Source of the DNA: an uncultured Clostridia bacterium
Lineage (GTDB): Bacteria; Bacillota; Clostridia; Oscillospirales; Oscillospiraceae
Assembly (NCBI GenBank): GCA_946629065.1
Contig: CAMOXK010000003.1
Span: forward strand, 1-57,367
Direction of reading: 5' to 3'
DNA length: 57,367 nt
Positions 52,242 through 57,367 of this stretch are shown piece after piece. The position numbers were made by a program, and so were the translations under genes. Every line of letters starts with the position of its first letter. Position 1 is the first letter of the stretch. A model generated the notes under the pieces. The model did not search any database. It was given only the letters and a program-made list of their open reading frames with translations, and was not told the origin of the DNA.

Positions 52242-54818
52242 TCAAAACTGATATTTGCCAGCTGTCACATTTTCTGTTCTCCCGTCTGCCAGACGGATCT
52301 CTGCCGTGCAGTTGGAGGGGATAGTGATGCTGTACTGTATACCGTTTTCGGTCTTCTCCCAGCAGCTCTTGACCTCGCCGTAAAGACTTTGGTAGCTGGC
52401 CTCGGCGTGCGTCAGCGTACCGCCGGGGATGGGGGTGATTACGAAATGATTTTCCCCCTCCACACGGATCCCCGCGCAGGTATCGAACAGCCACTGACAG
52501 ACCGCGCCGGGAGAATAGTGGTTGAGGCTTCCGGAGTCGCCCTTGCCCGTGTAGCCCTCCCAGGTCTCCCAGACTGTAGTCGCGCCCTGCTCCACCTCAT
52601 AGAGCCAGCCGGGCTTTTCGGTGTTGAGAAGAAGCTTGTAGGCCGTCTCCGCGGCATCGGCTTTGGTCAGTTCGTCAAGCAGGAAGGGCGTGGAGAGGAA
52701 GCCCGTGCCGACCCGGTAGTTGAAATTTTCTGCTGCCTTGACAAGCCTTGCCTGGGCTTTTTTCTTTTCCTCACCGTCGAGCAATCCCAGCGCCAGTGGG
52801 CGCACCAGCTTGGCCTGCCGGTCGGTGTCCAGCTCGGAATATTTGGCATAGACTTCTTTTGCCTCTCCGGCGGCTTTTTGGTACTCGTCACAAGGCTCTC
52901 CCAGCAGAGAGGCGATCTCGGCCATAGTAGACATGGTGAGATACAGGTAGGCGGTGCACTCCTCCGGATGCTTGGCTTTCGCGCCGTAGACCTTGTCCCG
53001 GAACTCAAGCGGCTCCAGCCACTCGCCCAGGTGAACGCCCTTTTCGTAGTGCCCGTCCTTCTCCCGGTTCTTCAGCAGGTAGTCCGCATACTTTTTCATC
53101 ATCGGCCAGCACGAGCGCAGCAGCTCCTTGTCCCCGAAACGCTGGTAATAGCGGTACGGAACAAGATAAATGGCGTCGGCCCAGCCAACGGAAGAGCCGG
53201 TGGCCTTGTACATCATCTCGACCCCGTTATAGGGCAGCACCGCGGGGATCAGGCCATTTTTATACTGCCCGTCCTCCATATCTTGCAGCCACTTGCGGAA
53301 GAAGGACGCGGTGTTCATGAGATACGCACCCGTGTGGAAGAACACCTGTGCGTCGCCCGTCCAGCCCAGCCGCTCGCGGGTCGGGCAATCTGTCGGCACA
53401 TCGAGGAAATTCCCCTTCATGCTCCAGCGGGTGTTCTTCGCCAGCTGATTCACCCGCTCGTCGGAGCAGGAGAAGTCGCCGGTCTGCTCCAGATCGGAGT
53501 AGACCGCGATGGCGGTAAAGTCTTCGGGCTTGATGTCCACAGTCCCGAAAACCTGCGCGTAGCGGAAGCCAAAGACGGAGAAGGAGGTCTTATAGCTGTC
53601 CTCACCGCCGGAGCAAGTGAACAGGATCTCCTGCAGCGGCGTTTCGACGCTCTCGCCGCTGACCTTCTGCGTCATCAGTTTCTTGATCAGCTTCTGCTGC
53701 GTCCAGCCGGCGGCTGGCTTGGTCTCCGCGGCATTGCGTATGACAGTCTGTTCCTTCGCATCATATAGTTCTGTGCAGACGATGCGGATGCGCTGCCCCT
53801 TCTTTCCCTTGATACGGAAGCTGAGATAGCCCGCGATATTCTGACCGAAATCCAGCACCTTTCCGGGCAGGAGCGACGGGGTAAAGCGCTCGTGCTCCAT
53901 GACCGGCACGTTATCCGAGGCACAGAGCGCGACGCCCTTGGGAGCTGTCACGACTTGTGCCTTGCCGGAATAGCTCGGCCGCATCGTCGCGTTATACACC
54001 TCGCCGTCCTTGAGATCGGCAAAACGAATGGGGCCGTCGTTGGACCAGGCCCAGCTCTCATCGGTGCCGATCGTCTGCACTGTGCCATCGGCATGGGTCA
54101 GCTCCAGTTGGGCCAGCACGCTGGTCTGCATGCCGAAGACGTTAGTCACGCCGTAGGCTGCCACGCTGCCGCGGAACCAGCCATCGGCCAGGCGCAGCTC
54201 GACGGTGTTTGCTACCCCCTCAGCCGCTGGCGCGGCAGCTCCCCCGGAGGGGGAGCCAAGCAGCAGCGCGGTCACATCGTAGGTCTGCACCTGGATGCGC
54301 TTGCGGTAGTCCGTACTGCCCGGGGCAAGGAGAAAGCCCTCGATACGTCTGCCGTTGATCGTCACGTCATAGACGCCGCGGGCCGTGGCATAGAGGCGCG
54401 CCTTGACGACATCCTTTGCGGCAAATTCCTTTTTGAAGCAGTCCACCGGATAGCGCCGCTTGGGATCGGGCTTGTAATCGCCGCTGATCCACTTGGCCGT
54501 CCAGTCGCTTTCTTCCAGCAGACCCAGTTCGAAACGGCTTTCGCTTTTTTCTCCCGGTTCGCCGTTTTCGTCCCAGAGCTGCACGCTCCAGGTGACAGCG
54601 TCCCGGCTGCGCAGGGGCTGCCCGGCATAGCGGATGTGCGTCATAGAAGCGCTTTCCACCTTGCCGCTGTCCCATACGGTTTTACCCGCGCGGGTGCAGA
54701 CGATCTGATAGGCGCTTTGGGTGACACCATTCTCGCAGTTCCAGTAAAACCGGGGCTTCGGGTTGCCGAGGCCAAGCGGCTCGGTCAGATATTCGACTTG
54801 TAAATGCGTTGCTCTCAT
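52242..54818 (-). CDS. GH78 alpha-L-rhamnosidase
   Basis: The product has 858 residues with no signal peptide, so it acts on imported oligosaccharides. Domains: N-terminal Ig-like (1-~110), Bac_rhamnosid_N (~130-310), concanavalin-like (~310-430), the (alpha/alpha)6 catalytic barrel (~440-770) with DVPTDCPTRERLGWTGDAQ near 470, and a C-terminal beta domain. GH78 inverting enzymes release terminal L-rhamnose. Residues about 187-202 (GSPSGGAAAPAAEG) are encoded by a copy of the type A interspersed repeat and look like an in-frame insertion in a surface loop. The gene lies between GH2 and araA genes, 10 bases after the former. Confidence 0.92.
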   Translation of the reverse strand: MRATHLQVEYLTEPLGLGNPKPRFYWNCENGVTQSAYQIVCTRAGKTVWDSGKVESASMTHIRYAGQPLRSRDAVTWSVQLWDENGEPGEKSESRFELGLLEESDWTAKWISGDYKPDPKRRYPVDCFKKEFAAKDVVKARLYATARGVYDVTINGRRIEGFLLAPGSTDYRKRIQVQTYDVTALLLGSPSGGAAAPAAEGVANTVELRLADGWFRGSVAAYGVTNVFGMQTSVLAQLELTHADGTVQTIGTDESWAWSNDGPIRFADLKDGEVYNATMRPSYSGKAQVVTAPKGVALCASDNVPVMEHERFTPSLLPGKVLDFGQNIAGYLSFRIKGKKGQRIRIVCTELYDAKEQTVIRNAAETKPAAGWTQQKLIKKLMTQKVSGESVETPLQEILFTCSGGEDSYKTSFSVFGFRYAQVFGTVDIKPEDFTAIAVYSDLEQTGDFSCSDERVNQLAKNTRWSMKGNFLDVPTDCPTRERLGWTGDAQVFFHTGAYLMNTASFFRKWLQDMEDGQYKNGLIPAVLPYNGVEMMYKATGSSVGWADAIYLVPYRYYQRFGDKELLRSCWPMMKKYADYLLKNREKDGHYEKGVHLGEWLEPLEFRDKVYGAKAKHPEECTAYLYLTMSTMAEIASLLGEPCDEYQKAAGEAKEVYAKYSELDTDRQAKLVRPLALGLLDGEEKKKAQARLVKAAENFNYRVGTGFLSTPFLLDELTKADAAETAYKLLLNTEKPGWLYEVEQGATTVWETWEGYTGKGDSGSLNHYSPGAVCQWLFDTCAGIRVEGENHFVITPIPGGTLTHAEASYQSLYGEVKSCWEKTENGIQYSITIPSNCTAEIRLADGRTENVTAGKYQF
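54214..54260. repeat. Type A interspersed repeat inside the GH78 gene
   Basis: CCCCCTCAG, a short hairpin, then CAGCTCCCCC...GGGGGAGCCAAG. The last stretch matches the copy at 13334-13358 almost exactly. It is read in frame as Gly/Ala/Pro-rich residues. Confidence 0.75.
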
Positions 54819-54828
54819 CGGATTTTCC

Positions 54829-57129
54829 TCACTTGACCATGATTTCCGCTGTGCCGGTCATGGTGCCGTCGCTTGCTTTTATGCTTACCGTTCCGCTCTC
54901 GCCGGCCCGGACGATGGCAAGCGCACGTCCATAGTAGGTGGTGAAGCTGCCGGTGTGATACTGCTCCTCCGTGCAGGGGTTTGCACTGCCGAAGGCCAGC
55001 AGCTCGCCGCCCTCCACCGTGACCGTGAGTTTCCGGTCGGCGTTGGATTCCACGACGCCGTTTGCCCCCTCTATATTCACGGGAACATACACAATCTCGC
55101 CAGGCTTGGCATGACACTTCTCCGGCCGTACTGCGATCTTCAGCAGCGCGTCGGCGGATATAAGCTCACTGCGTCCAGTTTCACGACCGGACGCGTCATA
55201 GGCTACCGCCGTGACCGTGCCGGGCTGGTACTTGACCTTGAAAATCGCCTTGCATTCCTTGACCTTCTTCTGTCCGACACTCTTACCGTTAATCAGCAGT
55301 TCCACCTGCGCCTGATCGGAGTAGACCTCAACCTCAGCTTTGTTGCCCTTGCAGCCCGCCCAGCTCCAGGAAAGGATCGCGTTGGTGCCGCGCCAGACGG
55401 ATTTCGACGGGCGCACACCGGGGTGGTTCACCGGTTTTACCGCGATCACGGGATTTCCTTCCAGCCCCCAGACTGTGGAGGCGTATTTGCAGCTGCCGTC
55501 CGGAATGCCGAGAATGTCGATGACACCCGCTCCCGCGAGGATCCACGGATAAGGCCGGTTGAAGGGCATGCCGCCGGTATAGCTCCAGGCGCCGATGCCT
55601 GCTTCACCTAAGTAGTCCCAGCTCGTCCACATGAAGTCGCCGACAAGATAGGGATATTTCTTCACCATCTGCCAGTTCTTCCAGATATCCTGCGGGAAAG
55701 TCTCCGAGCCGAATACCACACGGTTCGGGTGCGCTTTCTCCTCCAGCGGATAGCGGCCGGAGCCGTAGTTGTAGCCCGCGATATCCAAGGCGTCCAAAAA
55801 TGGTGTTGTCAGTTCATCTACCTTTTTGGAGTTTCCGGCCTTGTTCATGCCGCTCCCGATGAAGGATGCCATGATGTTGAAGGCAAGGCTGGCGTTGCCG
55901 CCTTCCTTTTTCTTTTTCCCATCCCCGGCGGCGGTGTTGCTTTCTCCGTCCTGATAGATCCCGCTGCCCTTGGCATAGCGGGACATGATCATCAGGTTTG
56001 TGCCGCAGGTCACGGGGCGCGACGGGTCGAGACGGTGGCAGAGCTCGACCATCTTCCTGCCGTAGTCCAGTCCCTTGGCCTCGGCGGGCTCGCCCACCTC
56101 GTTGCCGATGGAGTAGAGAATGACGGAGGGATGGTTGAAGTCCCGCTCCACCATAGCCGCGGTGTCGCGCTCCCACCAGTCGTTGAAGTCCACGCCGTAG
56201 TCATGGGGGTTCTTGCGGTTGTACCACATGTCAAAGGTCTCGTCCATGACGTACATGCCGAACCTGTCGCAGGCGTCCAGCAGCGCCTTGGAGGCAGGGT
56301 TATGCGAAGAACGGATGGCGTTGAAGCCGTTCTCTTTGAGGATGCGCACCCGGCGCTCTTCGCTCTCGGCATAGGTCGCGGCGCCGAGGATGCCGCTGTC
56401 GTGGTGGACGCAGCCTCCCCGCAGCAGGATCTCTTTGCCGTTGATGAACAGGCCCTTGTTGGACCATGTGATCTGGCGGATACCGAAGGGAATCTCCACG
56501 CTGTCGCCCTCGCCTGCCGTGATCTTCGCAGTATAGAGGAAGGGCGTATCGTCGCTCCAGAGCTTCGCGTTCGGGATCGTCAGTTCAAAGCTCGTGCCCT
56601 CGCCGCTCATGCCACCCACATCCGCCTTGACGGAAACGGGGCTTTCGATCTTCACAACAGCAGGATCGATGGATACCGTACTGATCTTCACACACTCGGG
56701 ACGCAGGCCGCTCTTTTCACAGACGTGCAGCCACACCGGGCGGTAGATGCCGGAGCCGGAATACCAGCGGGAGTTGGGCAGTTTGGAGTTGTCCGCAACC
56801 ACCGTCAGCGTGTTCGACCCACCGTAAACGAGGTCTTTCAGCTCCACAAAGAAGCCGGTGTAGCCGTAGGGATGAAAGCAAAGCTCTTTCCCGTTCAGGC
56901 TGACGGCCGCGTTTTTATACACGCCCTCGAACTCGACGAGGACGTCCTTGCCTTCCCACTCCTGAGGAGCGGTGAAAGTCTTTTCATAGGTGTAGAGGCC
57001 GCCGGGAAAATAGCCGTGGCCGCCGTTGGAGATGTCCTTGCCGCGCTTCTCGCAGATCTGCGCGTCGTGCGGCAGGGTGACGGGCTTGCTGTTGCAAAGC
57101 CAGTTGTCGTTGAACGCAATCTGTTTCAT
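54829..57129 (-). CDS. Glycoside hydrolase family 2 enzyme
   Basis: The product has 766 residues, no signal peptide. Domains: GH2 sugar-binding (1-~150), Ig-like (~155-230), TIM barrel (~235-530) with acid/base Glu344 in SIGNEVGE and nucleophile Glu476 in FGSETFP, a DUF4982-like domain (~590-650) and a final Ig-like domain. GH2 enzymes are beta-galactosidases, beta-glucuronidases, beta-mannosidases or alpha-L-arabinopyranosidase-like; the specificity is not clear from the motifs. With the rhamnosidase it may take apart pectin side chains or plant glycosides. GGAAGGAG precedes the ATG. Confidence 0.92.
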   Translation of the reverse strand: MKQIAFNDNWLCNSKPVTLPHDAQICEKRGKDISNGGHGYFPGGLYTYEKTFTAPQEWEGKDVLVEFEGVYKNAAVSLNGKELCFHPYGYTGFFVELKDLVYGGSNTLTVVADNSKLPNSRWYSGSGIYRPVWLHVCEKSGLRPECVKISTVSIDPAVVKIESPVSVKADVGGMSGEGTSFELTIPNAKLWSDDTPFLYTAKITAGEGDSVEIPFGIRQITWSNKGLFINGKEILLRGGCVHHDSGILGAATYAESEERRVRILKENGFNAIRSSHNPASKALLDACDRFGMYVMDETFDMWYNRKNPHDYGVDFNDWWERDTAAMVERDFNHPSVILYSIGNEVGEPAEAKGLDYGRKMVELCHRLDPSRPVTCGTNLMIMSRYAKGSGIYQDGESNTAAGDGKKKKEGGNASLAFNIMASFIGSGMNKAGNSKKVDELTTPFLDALDIAGYNYGSGRYPLEEKAHPNRVVFGSETFPQDIWKNWQMVKKYPYLVGDFMWTSWDYLGEAGIGAWSYTGGMPFNRPYPWILAGAGVIDILGIPDGSCKYASTVWGLEGNPVIAVKPVNHPGVRPSKSVWRGTNAILSWSWAGCKGNKAEVEVYSDQAQVELLINGKSVGQKKVKECKAIFKVKYQPGTVTAVAYDASGRETGRSELISADALLKIAVRPEKCHAKPGEIVYVPVNIEGANGVVESNADRKLTVTVEGGELLAFGSANPCTEEQYHTGSFTTYYGRALAIVRAGESGTVSIKASDGTMTGTAEIMVK

Positions 57130-57157
57130 GGGTTCATTCTCCTTCCAAAATGCGCAG

Positions 57158-57184
57158 GGAGGCGGCGGCTCAGCCGCCGCCTCC
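57158..57184 (-). other. Strong intercistronic hairpin
   Basis: A perfect 12-bp stem (GGAGGCGGCGGC and its complement) with a 3-base loop lies between the transporter and GH2 genes. No T-run follows on the minus strand, so it may stabilise or partly end the transporter message. Confidence 0.65.
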
Positions 57185-57197
57185 GCGGTGTCAAGAA

Positions 57198-57367
57198 TTA
57201 TTCAGCTTTGGCTTCGCCGTGCTTGACGGCCAGGTCCGCGTTCATCTGCGGACGGATGCTGTCCACCTTGTACATCAAGCTCAGCACGAGCATGACACAG
57301 AAGAGGATCAGCGGCATGTAGTTGTACAGGAACACGATCGCGTTGTTGGCAGAAGCGGTCTGCACCT
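57198..57367 (-). CDS. C-terminal end of a GPH-type sugar symporter (partial)
   Basis: Only the last 56 codons are in the window: a final membrane helix (IVFLYNYMPLILFCVMLVLS, then LMYKVD) and a charged tail (SIRPQMNADLAVKHGEAKAE). This is the typical end of glycoside-pentoside-hexuronide:cation symporters (MFS-like). The gene runs off the window. It probably imports the plant oligosaccharides cut by the GH2 and GH78 enzymes encoded downstream. Confidence 0.75.
   Translation of the reverse strand, partial: VQTASANNAIVFLYNYMPLILFCVMLVLSLMYKVDSIRPQMNADLAVKHGEAKAE

Overview
This 57 kb window looks like a chromosomal segment of a GC-rich gut clostridium, most likely in or near the Oscillospiraceae. 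That is an inference from content, not from a database search. The support is a Trp-type T-box leader, VanW-type and Gtr-type envelope proteins, an aconitase X gene pair, strong AGGAGG-type ribosome binding sites, sigma-A promoters with 16-17 bp spacers, and long antisense open frames caused by GC-rich codon use. No phage, plasmid, CRISPR or rRNA genes were seen.

Layout: (1) 91-13027 (-) is a tightly packed, mostly uncharacterised operon built around a 1678-residue DUF5724/DUF4132-type giant protein. It also holds at least three HEAT-like proteins, DUF6678 and DUF3885 proteins, a BspA-type leucine-rich-repeat protein, a PH-like membrane protein and several orphans. It resembles a poly-immunity locus without a toxin. 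(2) 13174-15375 holds a cluster of small palindromic repeats, an ECF sigma factor with a C-terminal extension, and tRNA-Leu(UAA). (3) 15376-19947 (-) holds two-subunit aconitase X, aspartate-semialdehyde dehydrogenase with a possible aspartokinase remnant upstream, and an orphan gene. (4) 20546-34911 (+) holds htpG, hemW, a VanW protein, metG, two COG0523/CobW metal-handling GTPases (one His-rich, one fused to a YcgQ/DUF1980-like domain), a HAD phosphatase, a GtrII/GtrB-type glycosylation pair, a zinc-ribbon/Ig-like membrane protein and a YgjP-type metalloprotease. (5) 34998-46234 (mostly -) holds malQ, a PfkB kinase and a MATE exporter in one unit; DUF364, a GT-C glycosyltransferase and an acyl-ACP thioesterase in another; TrpB2 behind a UGG T-box; msrA (+); and a type Ic aspartate aminotransferase. 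(6) 46468-49970 (+) holds a TauE/SafE permease, an Asp/Glu racemase, a DAACS dicarboxylate symporter and a PH-domain protein. (7) 50367-57367 (-) is a plant-glycan utilisation operon: the end of a GPH-type sugar transporter, a GH2 glycosidase, a GH78 alpha-L-rhamnosidase, araA, and a decayed sugar kinase fused to a LacI-type tail.

The most unusual observations are the DUF4132-centred operon, a copy of an interspersed palindromic repeat sitting in frame inside the rhamnosidase gene, the kinase/LacI chimeric pseudogene behind araA, the CobW-DUF1980 fusion beside a His/Cys-repeat CobW, and a 160-bp MITE-like element whose end also lies at the left edge of the window.
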